From Rhizobium sp. 18065 (GTDB lineage: Bacteria; Pseudomonadota; Alphaproteobacteria; Rhizobiales; Rhizobiaceae): DNA of 64,000 nucleotides. Shown piece after piece: positions 1 to 8,427 of this stretch. The number at the start of each line of letters is the position of its first letter. Positions within the stretch are counted from its first letter, which is position 1. A model generated the notes under the pieces. The model did no database searches, was not told the DNA's origin, and saw nothing but the letters and a program-made list of their open reading frames with translations. The DNA lies in contig NZ_CACSJP010000005.1 of assembly GCF_902706095.1 (NCBI RefSeq), positions 310,001 through 374,000 on the forward strand. Direction: 5' to 3'. Position numbers and translations under genes: made by a program.

Positions 1-155
1 TGAACGACTGGCAGAGACGCGCGGCTATCCGCGACTACAAGCGCTATGGCCTGCGCCAGCCGGGTCGCGACCAGCGCTGGGTCAAGGTCGACAACGACTA
101 CGTCCTGATCAGCGTCGCCTCCGGCCTGATTGCCGGCATCATTGCCGCACGATAA
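1..155 (+). CDS. RcnB-family protein, C-terminal end (partial)
   Basis: Only the last 50 codons are in the window, read from base 3 to the TAA at 153-155. The protein ends with aromatic and basic residues (RDYKRYGLRQP, then RWVKVDNDYVLI) and a hydrophobic tail (SGLIAGIIAAR). That arrangement matches the C-terminal half of RcnB-like proteins, small periplasmic proteins named after E. coli RcnB, which tunes nickel and cobalt efflux. Many rhizobial paralogues have no known metal role, so metal homeostasis is an inference only. The signal peptide and start lie upstream of the window. A hairpin follows at 166-193. Confidence 0.6.
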   Translation, partial: NDWQRRAAIRDYKRYGLRQPGRDQRWVKVDNDYVLISVASGLIAGIIAAR

Positions 156-165
156 CCCCCGGGCG

Positions 166-193
166 GCCCTCCTGTCATCACGGCAGGAAGGGC
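166..193. terminator. Hairpin between convergent RcnB-like gene and sqdC
   Basis: GCCCT-CCTGTC and GGCAGG-AAGGGC form an imperfect stem with a 5-base loop in the 45-bp gap between two convergent genes. There is no long T-run on either strand, so it is a possible bidirectional terminator rather than a certain one. Confidence 0.4.
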
Positions 194-200
194 TCGCCTC

Positions 201-1124
201 TCACATCCAATAATGAACGGCAATCCGCTGCAGGGTCTCTTCCAGCAAAGCCCGCCCGCCGGGACGCCAGCCCAATGCGCTGATCTTGGCGGTCGCCATG
301 ATGCCGATCCTTCCTGGCTCGGCCCTTTCCGGCAACTCATGTGATAGAGCGAGAGCCTGACCGACAATCCTCAGCAGATCTGCCCGATCGACGACCAGAT
401 CCGACACATTGAAGACCTGCCCCGCGACCAGATGTTCCGGCGTATCGAGCATCAGCCTGATGGCTTGCGATACATCGCGTGAATGGACCTCTGTGCTTGC
501 TCTCGGCTTGATGACCCTGCCTGCCAGATAGTCCTCGATCAAGACCTGCCACTTGTTCGGCATCAGCCCGTCATAGACGCCTGTCAACCGCAGGCTGGTA
601 CCAGCGAAACCGTCGACAGACAGATCGGCAAGCGCCTGCTCCACTGCCAGTTTGGACCGTCCATACAGAGAGGCAGGTATTTCCACCTGCATTTCGCGCA
701 ATGGCGCCTCGACCGGCAGCCCGTCATAGACGGCGCGGCTTGACAGGAACACGACACGCACAACACCTGCCGCCCGTGCATCCTCGAACAGTCGCCGGCT
801 ACCCTCGACATTGCGCCGCCAGAATCCATCCGGATCCTCGCCTTCTCCACCCCTGTAGTGTCCGGGCACATGGTCAAACGCGGCATGAACGACGTGGCTG
901 ACGCCCACAAACAGGCCATGCTCGCGGCGGTGGGGGTCCAGCATCATCGGGCGGAATGCAACAGGACCGGAGAACCAGTCCGGCGGCGGTTCGCTGCGGC
1001 CGGCGACGATCACACCGTACCCCGCCTCGATCAGCCCGTTGACGAGGGGCCGCCCGACAAAACCGCGCCCGCCCGTAACCAGCACAGTCTCCCTCACAGG
1101 TACTGTCACAGGTGCTGTCATCAT
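201..1124 (-). CDS. sqdC: NAD-dependent epimerase/reductase, SqdC-like
   Basis: About 307 residues. An N-terminal Rossmann motif (VLVTGGRGFVG) and a SDR-type YGRSK catalytic pair (Tyr-x-x-x-Lys) mark an extended short-chain dehydrogenase/reductase of the NAD-dependent epimerase class. The ATG at 1124 overlaps the upstream gene's TGA as ATGA, so translation is probably coupled; a longer reading frame upstream of this start would run through the neighbouring gene. It is the third gene of an apparent sqdB-sqdD-sqdC operon. In Rhodobacter and Sinorhizobium the sqdC product is a reductase-like protein linked to sulfolipid (SQDG) synthesis whose exact reaction is not settled. The name rests on context as much as on sequence. 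Confidence 0.65.
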   Translation of the reverse strand: MMTAPVTVPVRETVLVTGGRGFVGRPLVNGLIEAGYGVIVAGRSEPPPDWFSGPVAFRPMMLDPHRREHGLFVGVSHVVHAAFDHVPGHYRGGEGEDPDGFWRRNVEGSRRLFEDARAAGVVRVVFLSSRAVYDGLPVEAPLREMQVEIPASLYGRSKLAVEQALADLSVDGFAGTSLRLTGVYDGLMPNKWQVLIEDYLAGRVIKPRASTEVHSRDVSQAIRLMLDTPEHLVAGQVFNVSDLVVDRADLLRIVGQALALSHELPERAEPGRIGIMATAKISALGWRPGGRALLEETLQRIAVHYWM

Positions 1125-1960
1125 TCGCCCCCCGGCGGACCCGGCAGACTGTCGATGTCGGGAATGTCGTCGCCGCGAAAAAACGCCTGCCAGAGGTCGA
1201 TCAGCGGCTTCAGTTGACCCGCCTTCGGATGATTGGCCTCCCATGGCTTTTCATACTGGTAGTGCAGCACGCCGATCTGCCGCCAGTCCCAGAGTTCTGG
1301 CATGTTGAACCACACATATTGCAGCATGTTCATCGTCACCGGCAGGCCGTGCCAATCGGGAAAAAAGGTCTGCAGAAAGGTCTGGTCCGTGCGCGACCAG
1401 AACGCTTCGAGCCTGTCGAGACGCGCCAGCATCCTGGCAAAGGTCTCGCGTGAGGGTTTTGCCACGAAGACGCCGGAATTGAGCCGGTGGAAATCGGACA
1501 GGCTCTCATAGACATTCGGCGCCGCGGAAAACTCCGGATAGTGAAACAGCTTGTCGATATTGCGCAGGACCAGTGCATCGGCGTCGATGAAGACACAGGT
1601 CTCGTATTCTGTCAGTTCCCAGAGCCGCAGCTTGCAGAAATTGTCGAGCGGCGAATGAAAAGCCGGCTTGCGCCCTTTTGTGAAGGGAGCGGCCTGATGT
1701 ACGGCGCCACGCCCGTGCCGGGCATTGAAGGCATCCGACAGCGGTAGCGGATCGACCTCCACCAGCCGGCAGCCCATGTCGGCCAGCGGCGCCAGATCCG
1801 TCTCATCCACAGGTTCCGTATGCAGCACGATGATGTCGGCGGATGTTTTTGTCCGCTGGATCGAACGCGCCAGCGCCAGCGCTCCCGTGGCGTAGTCGCC
1901 ATTGGTCACCAGTGTCACAAAAGCCTGCCGCGCCAGAGCGGGTACCAGAGCGTCGCCCAC
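1121..1960 (-). CDS. sqdD: Glycosyltransferase family 8-like, SqdD (sulfoquinovosyl transfer)
   Basis: About 279 residues with an N-terminal FVTLVTNGDYATGALALARS strand-helix and a VFIDADALVLRNID segment containing the DxD metal/nucleotide-sugar motif of glycogenin-like GT8 enzymes. In sulfolipid-making alphaproteobacteria, SqdD is a glycogenin-like transferase thought to move sulfoquinovose from UDP-sulfoquinovose to diacylglycerol. I chose the GTG at 1960: it lies 17 bp after the sqdB stop, has an AGGA Shine-Dalgarno, and gives the expected length. The longer frame reaching 2173 would overlap sqdB and begins with residues unlike the family. It overlaps the next gene by 4 bp. Confidence 0.75.
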   Translation of the reverse strand: MGDALVPALARQAFVTLVTNGDYATGALALARSIQRTKTSADIIVLHTEPVDETDLAPLADMGCRLVEVDPLPLSDAFNARHGRGAVHQAAPFTKGRKPAFHSPLDNFCKLRLWELTEYETCVFIDADALVLRNIDKLFHYPEFSAAPNVYESLSDFHRLNSGVFVAKPSRETFARMLARLDRLEAFWSRTDQTFLQTFFPDWHGLPVTMNMLQYVWFNMPELWDWRQIGVLHYQYEKPWEANHPKAGQLKPLIDLWQAFFRGDDIPDIDSLPGPPGGE

Positions 1961-1976
1961 TGCATGTCCTGCTGTT

Positions 1977-3197
1977 TCAAGAAACCGACTTGAGCATCTT
2001 GCCTTCGGGATCGCGATTGAGCGTCCGGGCAATGTCCCGGGTCCATGCCGAGACAGCCGGCACCCTTGACCGGTCGACACGATAGGCGAACTTCTTCGCC
2101 ACGTCGACAATCTCCGAAAGCAGCCCGTTTTCCAAAGTTGTCGGTGCAAGGCCGAGACCGCGGAATTTTTCATTGCGCACGATCAGGTCGTTCTCCGGCG
2201 CTTCCTTGCGCGGGTTTGGCAACCAGGCAATGTCGGCACCGGTTATGTTCGAGATCATCTGCGCCAGATCGCGCACCCGGTGCGTCTCTGTCATCTGGTT
2301 GAAGATCTCGACCCTTGCTCCGCGGGCCGGCGGATTATTGAGCGCGATCTCGATGCAACGGACCGAATCCTGGATATGGATGAAGGCGCGCGTCTGCCCG
2401 CCGGTGCCATGAACGGTCAGCGGATAGTCGATTGCGGCCTGGATCAGGAAGCGGTTGAGCACGGTGCCGTAGTCGCCGTCATAGTCGAAGCGGTTGACCA
2501 GCTGCGGATGCAGGCGCGTCTGCGCCGTGTGGGTACCCCAGACAATACCCTGATGCAGGTCGGTCACCCGCAAGCCGTCATTCTTCGCATAGAACTGGAA
2601 CAGCAGCTGATCGAGGCATTTGGTCATGTGATAGATCGAGCCGGGATTGGCCGGATAGAGGATTTCCTGGCTGGCAATATCGCCGTCGACAGTCTCGATG
2701 CCCACCGGAAGATAGCCCTCGGGGATGGCAGCACCGACGGTTGAATAACCATAGACGCCCATCGTGCCGAGATGCACCAGATGGGCATCCAGCCCGATCT
2801 CCACCAGCGCGTTCAGCAGATTATGCGTCGCCGATACATTGTTGTTCACCGTGTAGTTCTTGTGCCGGTCGCTTTTCATCGAATAGGGCGCAGCGCGCTG
2901 CTCGGCAAAATGAATGATCGCATCCGGGCGGTGTTCGTTAAGCCATGTCTTCAGCAGGTCGTAGTCGCGGGCCAGATCGATCAGATGGAAATGAATGCGA
3001 CGGCCGGTCTCGGCATGCCAGATGCGGGTCCGTTCCTGAATGCTGTCCATCGGCGTCAGGGACTGAACGCCAAGCTCGGTATCGATCCAGCGGCGCGACA
3101 GATTATCGAGGATATGGACATCGTGGCCCGCATCGGACAAATGAAGCGCAGTAGGCCAGCCGACAAACCCGTCTCCGCCCATGACCGCAATTTTCAT
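1977..3197 (-). CDS. sqdB: UDP-sulfoquinovose synthase
   Basis: 406 residues, the usual SqdB/SQD1 size. The start MKIAVMGGDGFVGWPTALHL carries a GGDGFVGWP glycine-rich NAD-binding loop, and the YHMTK segment supplies the catalytic Tyr/Lys pair of extended SDR enzymes; a TMGVYGYS segment holds the neighbouring catalytic Thr region. The enzyme joins sulfite to UDP-glucose in the cytosol to make UDP-sulfoquinovose, the head-group donor for the membrane sulfolipid SQDG, often important under phosphate limitation. The ATG at 3197 has a near-perfect AAGGAGAT Shine-Dalgarno. It leads the sqdBDC operon and is divergent from ybgC across 123 bp. No sqdA acyltransferase is visible in the window. Confidence 0.92.
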   Translation of the reverse strand: MKIAVMGGDGFVGWPTALHLSDAGHDVHILDNLSRRWIDTELGVQSLTPMDSIQERTRIWHAETGRRIHFHLIDLARDYDLLKTWLNEHRPDAIIHFAEQRAAPYSMKSDRHKNYTVNNNVSATHNLLNALVEIGLDAHLVHLGTMGVYGYSTVGAAIPEGYLPVGIETVDGDIASQEILYPANPGSIYHMTKCLDQLLFQFYAKNDGLRVTDLHQGIVWGTHTAQTRLHPQLVNRFDYDGDYGTVLNRFLIQAAIDYPLTVHGTGGQTRAFIHIQDSVRCIEIALNNPPARGARVEIFNQMTETHRVRDLAQMISNITGADIAWLPNPRKEAPENDLIVRNEKFRGLGLAPTTLENGLLSEIVDVAKKFAYRVDRSRVPAVSAWTRDIARTLNRDPEGKMLKSVS

Positions 3198-3320
3198 GAT
3201 GGATCTCCTTCAAGGTTCAGCCCAGCCTCTTGATAGGGCTCCATTGTGACAGCACTACAATGACCGGTAGACAGCCGTGTTCCACCAACGGTCCAAGTTA
3301 TCGAATCCAGGAGCAAACCC
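3198..3320. promoter_or_regulatory. Divergent intergenic region sqdB / ybgC
   Basis: This 123-bp gap must hold the promoters of the leftward sqd operon and the rightward ybgC-tol cluster. Strong ribosome binding sites lie at both ends (AAGGAGAT for sqdB, CAGGAG for ybgC). An AGCCC...GGGCT inverted repeat around 3219-3240 is the only other structure I see. No promoter hexamers are clear enough to assign. Confidence 0.4.
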
Positions 3321-3800
3321 ATGACGACTAAGCCCATGACCACACAGGCAATTTCGATCAGTGGCGATTTGGTGGACAACGGCCATCAGCTGACCCAGCG
3401 CGTCTACTATGAAGACACCGACTTCTCCGGCCTCGTCTACCACGCCCGCTATCTGCATTTCCTCGAGCGCGGACGGACCGATTACCTGCGCTGCCTCGGC
3501 GTTGAGCAGAGCGCCCTGATCGGCGTGGACGAGGAAGGACTGGTCTTTGTCGTTCACCGCATGGAGATCGACTTCAAGGCTCCGGCCCGCATGGACGACG
3601 TGCTGACGGTCGTGACAAGCACCATCAAGGCAGGCGGTGCAAAGATGATCCTGGAGCAGGAAATACGCCGCGACGAGCAGTTGCTGATAGCCGCAAAGGT
3701 TGTCATCGCCGTCGTCAATCGCAACGGCCGGCCACGTCGTATGCCGGAAGAACTGGCCCGCCAGTTCCTTGGCGAAGACGTCCGGGACACCCCGAAGTAA
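3321..3800 (+). CDS. ybgC: Tol-Pal associated acyl-CoA thioesterase YbgC
   Basis: 159 residues with the hotdog-fold signature RVYYEDTDFSGLVYHARYLHFLERGR, including the catalytic Asp of the YbgC/4-hydroxybenzoyl-CoA thioesterase family. It hydrolyses acyl-CoA thioesters in the cytosol; in E. coli the gene opens the tol-pal cluster and its product associates with phospholipid-synthesis enzymes, though its link to Tol function is unclear. The ATG at 3321 has a good AGGAG; an internal Met six codons later is an alternative. tolQ follows after 209 bp, as in many proteobacteria. Confidence 0.9.
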   Translation: MTTKPMTTQAISISGDLVDNGHQLTQRVYYEDTDFSGLVYHARYLHFLERGRTDYLRCLGVEQSALIGVDEEGLVFVVHRMEIDFKAPARMDDVLTVVTSTIKAGGAKMILEQEIRRDEQLLIAAKVVIAVVNRNGRPRRMPEELARQFLGEDVRDTPK

Positions 3801-4009
3801 CGCCTTCTTAACCATAATGATGTCTTACTCTGGCACGGAATATTTGTGCATCGCACGCCTTCGTTTGACCAAATTTCGCGCCCAGAAGGCAATCTGGGAG
3901 CTTGAAGCGGGTAAGGCGTTCAGCGATGGCGACCGCAAACTTCCACTAGCACGGCTTTTTCACCGCCCGGTCAACCGCCGGGCGTTTGGATTTCGGGGAT
4001 TTGAAGGCG
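3801..4009 (+). promoter_or_regulatory. ybgC-tolQ intergenic: TTAACCAT element and leader hairpin
   Basis: TTAACCAT at 3808-3815 matches the single-half CtrA-type element described for rhizobia. A hairpin of CGCCCGG (3964-3970) and CCGGGCG (3978-3984), followed by TTTGG, lies about 25 bp before the tolQ ATG and could attenuate or insulate tolQ from ybgC. No credible ORF lies here. Confidence 0.35.
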
Positions 4010-4729
4010 ATGGAACAAGTTGGAATGGCAGCAGCAGCCCATGACGTGAGCATCTGGGCTCTGTTCATGCAGGCAGGCCTGATCGTCAAGCTGGTCATGC
4101 TCGGCCTGATTGCGGCATCGGTCTGGACCTGGGCGATCGTCATCGACAAATATCTGAGCTATGCCCGCGCCCGCCGCCAGTTCGACCAGTTCGAACAGGT
4201 CTTCTGGTCCGGCCAGTCGCTGGAAGAACTCTACCGCACGCTTGCCGAGCGCAACAACACCGGCCTTGCCGCGATGTTCGTTGCTGCCATGCGCGAATGG
4301 AAGAAGAGTTTCGAGCGCGGCGCCCGTTCGCCGATCGGCCTGCAGATGCGTATCGACCGCGCCATGGACGTGACTATGGCCCGCGAAAGCGAAACGCTCG
4401 AAGGCCGCCTCTCCTCGCTCGCCACCATTGGATCTGCCGCGCCGTTTATCGGCCTTTTCGGCACCGTCATCGGCATCATGACCTCGTTCCAGGCGATAGC
4501 CGGTTCGAAGAACACCAGCCTTGCAGTCGTCGCTCCCGGTATCGCCGAGGCACTTCTGGCAACGGCAATCGGCCTTGTCGCCGCTATCCCGGCAGTCATC
4601 GCCTACAACAAGTTCTCCGGAGAAGCCGGCAAGCTCACCGCCCGCATGGAAGGTTTTGCCGACGAATTCTCCGCCATCCTGTCGCGCCAGATCGACGAAA
4701 AGCTGCAGCCACGCCAGGCCGCACAGTAA
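4010..4729 (+). CDS. tolQ: Tol-Pal system proton channel TolQ
   Basis: 239 residues of the MotA/TolQ/ExbB proton-channel family. Three membrane spans are visible, near residues 22-45, 135-165 and 175-200, the second with the family motif PFIGLFGTVIGI. TolQ with TolR forms the inner-membrane motor that uses proton-motive force to energise TolA and keep the outer membrane constricting during division. I chose the ATG at 4010 (GAAGG spaced before it) rather than the upstream TTG at 3986, because family members start with MEQVG-like sequence. It is the first of six closely spaced genes running to cpoB. Confidence 0.95.
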   Translation: MEQVGMAAAAHDVSIWALFMQAGLIVKLVMLGLIAASVWTWAIVIDKYLSYARARRQFDQFEQVFWSGQSLEELYRTLAERNNTGLAAMFVAAMREWKKSFERGARSPIGLQMRIDRAMDVTMARESETLEGRLSSLATIGSAAPFIGLFGTVIGIMTSFQAIAGSKNTSLAVVAPGIAEALLATAIGLVAAIPAVIAYNKFSGEAGKLTARMEGFADEFSAILSRQIDEKLQPRQAAQ

Positions 4730-4753
4730 GAAATCGACGAACGGAGACGCATC

Positions 4754-5203
4754 ATGGGTATGTCAGTCGGATCAGGAGGCGGCGGTGGCCGTCGCGGACG
4801 CCGCGGCAACAAGCGCGCACTGGTCAGCGAGATCAACGTCACGCCGATGGTCGACGTCATGCTCGTGCTCTTGATCATTTTCATGGTTGCCGCCCCGATG
4901 ATGACCGTCGGCGTGCCGATCGACCTGCCGCAGACCCAGGCACAGGCGATGAACACCGACACCCAGCCCATTACCGTTTCGGTCAATGGCAAGGGCGAAA
5001 TCTATCTGCAGGAATCGGTGATCCCGATCGAGGAAGTCGTGCCGAAGCTCGAGGCGATTGCCAAGACCGGCTACAAGGAACGTATCTTTGTGCGTGCTGA
5101 CACGACGGCCGCCTACGGCACCGTCATGCAGGTCATGGCGCGGATCTCGACGGCCGGCTTCACCAATATCGGTCTTGTGACCCTGCAGGAACAGCAGAAC
5201 TGA
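4754..5203 (+). CDS. tolR: Tol-Pal system protein TolR
   Basis: 149 residues. After a Gly/Arg-rich cytosolic start, a single membrane span (about 30-52) begins with INVTPMVDVMLVLL, in which Asp34 is the conserved proton-carrying residue of the ExbD/TolR family. The rest is the periplasmic dimerisation domain. With TolQ it forms the stator-like proton channel of the Tol-Pal machine. It starts 24 bp after tolQ and ends 9 bp before tolA. Length is normal for alphaproteobacteria. Confidence 0.95.
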   Translation: MGMSVGSGGGGGRRGRRGNKRALVSEINVTPMVDVMLVLLIIFMVAAPMMTVGVPIDLPQTQAQAMNTDTQPITVSVNGKGEIYLQESVIPIEEVVPKLEAIAKTGYKERIFVRADTTAAYGTVMQVMARISTAGFTNIGLVTLQEQQN

Positions 5204-5212
5204 TCGGACGTC

Positions 5213-6247
5213 ATGAAGGGCAGCCTCTTCACATCCACGTTTCTGCACGGACTGGCGCTCGCCGCAGCGCTGGTGACCCTTGGCTCGCCCGAAAAACTCG
5301 AGGTGATGAACATGGAGTCGCTCCCGGTCGACATCGTGCCGATCGAGGAATTCACCCAGATCCAGCAGGGCGACAAGAAGGCACCGCTCGCCGAGAAATC
5401 AGCGCCCGTGCCGACCAAGAAGCCGCCGATCGCGGAACCTGCGGAAAATCTCGGCGACAACAAGGTCGACCTGAAATCACCGCCGACCCCGTCGCAGCGC
5501 CCTGTCGAACAGGAAGTGGCCGCCGCGCCTGAAAAGGTAGAGACCCCCGCCCCCGTTGAGGACACCAAGCCCAACGAGGTCAAGGAAGTGGTGAAGGAAG
5601 AAACCGCCCCGCCACCGCAGCCGGAAGAAAAGCCGGCCGAGGAAGCCCCGCCGGAAGAAGCCAAGGCCGAAGAGATCCCATTGCCGGATCAGGCACCGGT
5701 CCCGCCATCGCGTCCCAAGGTTGAAACCGCAAAGCCTGTAGAAAAGAAGCCACCACCGAAGACCGAGGCCAAGAAGGACACTAAGGCCCAGGAGACGGCG
5801 AAGTCGAAGCCGCAGATGGAAAGCGACTTCAATGCCGACGAAGTGGCAGCGCTGCTGAACAAAACCGATGCTGCCGGTGGTGGCGCCAAGCGCTCGACCG
5901 AAAAGGCAGCGCTCGGCGGCAAGACCAATACCGGCGGCTCGAAGCTCAGCCAGAGCGAGATGGATGCGCTGCGTGGCGCGATCCAGAACAACTGGCTGAT
6001 CACGCCTGGCATGGCCGACGCCCAGGATGTCCGTATCCAGGTGCGATTCGAGCTGGACCAGGACGGCAACCTGGTTGGCAATCCGGAAGCAACCGCGACC
6101 GGCGGTTCCGAAACAGCCCAACGCGTTCTGATGAGCGGCGCCGTTCGCGCCGTGCGCAAGTCCGCCCCCTTCACCAATCTGCCCAGGGACAAATTTGACG
6201 CCTGGTCCGAAGTCATCGTCAATTTCGACCCCAGCGAACTGATGTAA
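5213..6247 (+). CDS. tolA: Tol-Pal envelope-spanning protein TolA
   Basis: 344 residues. One N-terminal signal-anchor helix (about 5-25) is followed by a long Pro/Glu/Lys/Ala-rich segment (about 45-210, many KPPP, EEAP and EKP motifs) that spans the periplasm, then a C-terminal TonB/TolA-like domain (about 230-344, NNWLITPGMADAQDVRIQV). TolA links the TolQR motor to TolB-Pal at the outer membrane. Sequence similarity in this family is mostly limited to the ends, so identity rests on architecture plus position between tolR and tolB. Confidence 0.9.
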   Translation: MKGSLFTSTFLHGLALAAALVTLGSPEKLEVMNMESLPVDIVPIEEFTQIQQGDKKAPLAEKSAPVPTKKPPIAEPAENLGDNKVDLKSPPTPSQRPVEQEVAAAPEKVETPAPVEDTKPNEVKEVVKEETAPPPQPEEKPAEEAPPEEAKAEEIPLPDQAPVPPSRPKVETAKPVEKKPPPKTEAKKDTKAQETAKSKPQMESDFNADEVAALLNKTDAAGGGAKRSTEKAALGGKTNTGGSKLSQSEMDALRGAIQNNWLITPGMADAQDVRIQVRFELDQDGNLVGNPEATATGGSETAQRVLMSGAVRAVRKSAPFTNLPRDKFDAWSEVIVNFDPSELM

Positions 6248-6268
6248 GAGCTGAAAGGCTTGGATAGA

Positions 6269-7576
6269 ATGAAAAAATTCCACCTCCTCCGTCTTCTGAT
6301 GGTTGTCGCCAGCATGGCAGGCGCCATCGCCGCCCCGGCGAACGCCGCCGTCGAAATCAACATCAATCGCGGCAATGTCTCGCCGCTGCCGATCGCGATC
6401 ACCGATTTCGTCTCAACCGATGGTATCGGCGCCAAGATCGCCGCCGTGGTCGAAGCCGACCTGAAGCGCTCCGGTCTGTTTGCCCCGGTCGGCCGTGCCG
6501 CCTTCATCGAGAAGATCTCCAACCCCGACCAGCCGCCGCGCTTCGAGGACTGGAAGGTCATCAATGCCGAGGCGCTCGTCGTAGGCCGGATCAGCAAGGA
6601 GCCAGACGGCCGCCTGCGCGCTGAATTCCGCCTGTGGGACACCTTTGCCGGCCAGCAGATGACTGGCCAGCAGTTCTTCACCCAGCCGGAAAACTGGCGC
6701 CGTGTTGCCCATATCATCGCCGACGCGATCTATGAGCGCATCACAGGTGAAAAGGGCTATTTCGACACCCGTGTCGTCTTCGTTTCCGAAAGCGGCCCGA
6801 AGACCGACCGCAAGCGCCAGTTGGCGATCATGGACCAGGACGGCGAGAACGTTCGCATGCTGACCGGCTCCAAGGATATCGTCCTGACCCCGCGCTTCTC
6901 GCCGAGCCGTCAGGAAGTAACCTATATGTCGTTCGAGGGCGATCAGCCGCGCGTCTATCTGCTCCAGTTGGAGACAGGCCAGCGCGAAGTGGTCGGCAAC
7001 TTCCCCGGCATGACGTTTTCGCCGCGCTTCTCGCCGGATGGCCAGCGCGTCATCATGAGCCTGCAGCAGGACGGCAATGCCAACATCTACACGATGGACC
7101 TGCGCTCGCGCACCACGACCCGCCTGACCTCGACGGCCGCCATCGATACATCGCCGTCCTATTCGCCCGATGGCGCCCGTATCGCCTTTGAAAGCGACCG
7201 TGGTGGCCGCCAGCAGCTCTACGTGATGAACGCCGATGGCTCCGGCCAGCAGCGCATCTCGTTCGGTGATGGCTCCTACTCCACCCCGGTATGGTCGCCG
7301 CGCGGCGACCTGATCGCCTTCACCAAGCAATCGGGCGGCAAGTTCTCGATCGGCGTGATGAAGACCGACGGCTCGGGCGAGCGCATCCTCACCACCGGCT
7401 TCCACAACGAAGGCCCGACCTGGGCCCCGAACGGCCGCGTCCTGATGTTCTTCCGTCAGAATTCCGGCGCCGGCGGCCCGGCTCTCTATTCGATCGATCT
7501 GTCGGGCTATAACGAACAGCAGGTCAAGACCCCGGCATTCGGCTCCGACCCGGCCTGGTCGCCGCTGCTCGAATAG
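6269..7576 (+). CDS. tolB: Tol-Pal periplasmic beta-propeller TolB
   Basis: 435 residues. A Sec signal peptide (about 1-26, ending ANAA) precedes the N-terminal TolB domain (about 30-160) and a six-bladed propeller built from repeated SPDG/SPRG...IYxMD units ([41 protein letters not shown]). TolB binds Pal and is released by TolA when the motor is energised. I start at the ATG 6269; the frame also opens three codons earlier at a TTG. The gene follows tolA by 21 bp. Confidence 0.95.
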   Translation: MKKFHLLRLLMVVASMAGAIAAPANAAVEININRGNVSPLPIAITDFVSTDGIGAKIAAVVEADLKRSGLFAPVGRAAFIEKISNPDQPPRFEDWKVINAEALVVGRISKEPDGRLRAEFRLWDTFAGQQMTGQQFFTQPENWRRVAHIIADAIYERITGEKGYFDTRVVFVSESGPKTDRKRQLAIMDQDGENVRMLTGSKDIVLTPRFSPSRQEVTYMSFEGDQPRVYLLQLETGQREVVGNFPGMTFSPRFSPDGQRVIMSLQQDGNANIYTMDLRSRTTTRLTSTAAIDTSPSYSPDGARIAFESDRGGRQQLYVMNADGSGQQRISFGDGSYSTPVWSPRGDLIAFTKQSGGKFSIGVMKTDGSGERILTTGFHNEGPTWAPNGRVLMFFRQNSGAGGPALYSIDLSGYNEQQVKTPAFGSDPAWSPLLE

Positions 7577-7729
7577 GGCGCATTTGCGCCTCCTTCCTGC
7601 CGTAAAGCGCCGCGATCCGGTGCTTTACGGGCCATATTAAACGGTTTGTTAACCACGATTATTGGAAGCCGGTTAACCTAGATTGGTTATCGTCCGGCAA
7701 CCCTAACAGAGAATTCAAGGAGACCGGCG
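7577..7729 (+). promoter_or_regulatory. tolB-pal intergenic: two hairpins and TTAA elements
   Basis: GGCGCA-tt-TGCGCC (7577-7590) abuts the tolB stop, and CCGTAAAGC (7600-7608) pairs with GCTTTACGG (7622-7630); neither is followed by a T-run. TTAA occurs at 7637-7640, 7649-7652 and 7673-7676, and two of these sit in TTAACC contexts like rhizobial CtrA half sites. The gap probably gives pal its own promoter besides read-through from tolB. Confidence 0.35.
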
Positions 7730-8269
7730 ATGAGCCGCATTCATTCCCCGGCGAAGAGCCGCCTGCAGCAACTCGCAACCAACCCGGCCATCGTCGCTCT
7801 GGCGATGACCCTGGCTCTGGCGGGCTGCGCCAACAAGAAGAACCTGCCCAACAGCGCCGGCGATCTCGGCCTCGGTGCAAACGGCGCCGGTGCCTCGACC
7901 CCGGGCTCGACCCAGGACTTCACCGTCAACGTCGGCGACCGCATCTTCTTCGACACCGACTCGACCTCCGTCCGCGCCGATGCCCAGCAGACGCTGGACC
8001 GTCAGGCTCAGTGGCTGGCCAAGTATCCGCAATATGCCATCACGATCGAAGGCCATGCCGACGAACGCGGCACCCGCGAATACAACCTGGCGCTCGGCGC
8101 CCGCCGTGCCGCCTCGACCCGCGACTATCTCGCATCGCGCGGCATCCCGGCTCAGCGCATGAAGACCATCTCCTACGGCAAGGAACGTCCGGTCGCCGTT
8201 TGCGACGACATCTCCTGCTGGTCGCAGAACCGTCGCGCAGTCACCGTTCTCGGCGGCGCCGGCATGTAA
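7730..8269 (+). CDS. pal: Peptidoglycan-associated lipoprotein Pal
   Basis: 179 residues. A type II signal peptide ends in the lipobox LAGC with the lipidated Cys at about 33, and an OmpA-like domain (about 70-179) carries the GHADERGTREYNLALGARRA motif whose Asp and Arg bind meso-diaminopimelate in peptidoglycan. Pal anchors the outer membrane to the wall and is moved by the Tol motor to division sites. It follows tolB by 153 bp and ends in a strong hairpin at 8296-8321. Confidence 0.96.
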   Translation: MSRIHSPAKSRLQQLATNPAIVALAMTLALAGCANKKNLPNSAGDLGLGANGAGASTPGSTQDFTVNVGDRIFFDTDSTSVRADAQQTLDRQAQWLAKYPQYAITIEGHADERGTREYNLALGARRAASTRDYLASRGIPAQRMKTISYGKERPVAVCDDISCWSQNRRAVTVLGGAGM

Positions 8270-8295
8270 TCGAGCCTGAGTGCTCCAACGATATT

Positions 8296-8321
8296 GTAAA
8301 GGCGGCCTCGGCCGCCTTTAC
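8296..8321 (+). terminator. Rho-independent terminator after pal
   Basis: An exact 11-bp inverted repeat (GTAAAGGCGGC and GCCGCCTTTAC) with a CTCG loop, followed by TTTTCTCC. It separates pal from cpoB and suggests cpoB has its own promoter or depends on read-through. Confidence 0.8.
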
Positions 8322-8427
8322 TTTTCTCCTTACTTTGGCCGAACTTGGTTGCTTTTTACAGGCAATTGGAAAAATCTCCTGTGCGCGCCTGTTCGGCGCA
8401 ACCCATCGCGAAAACAGGATAAGGAAC

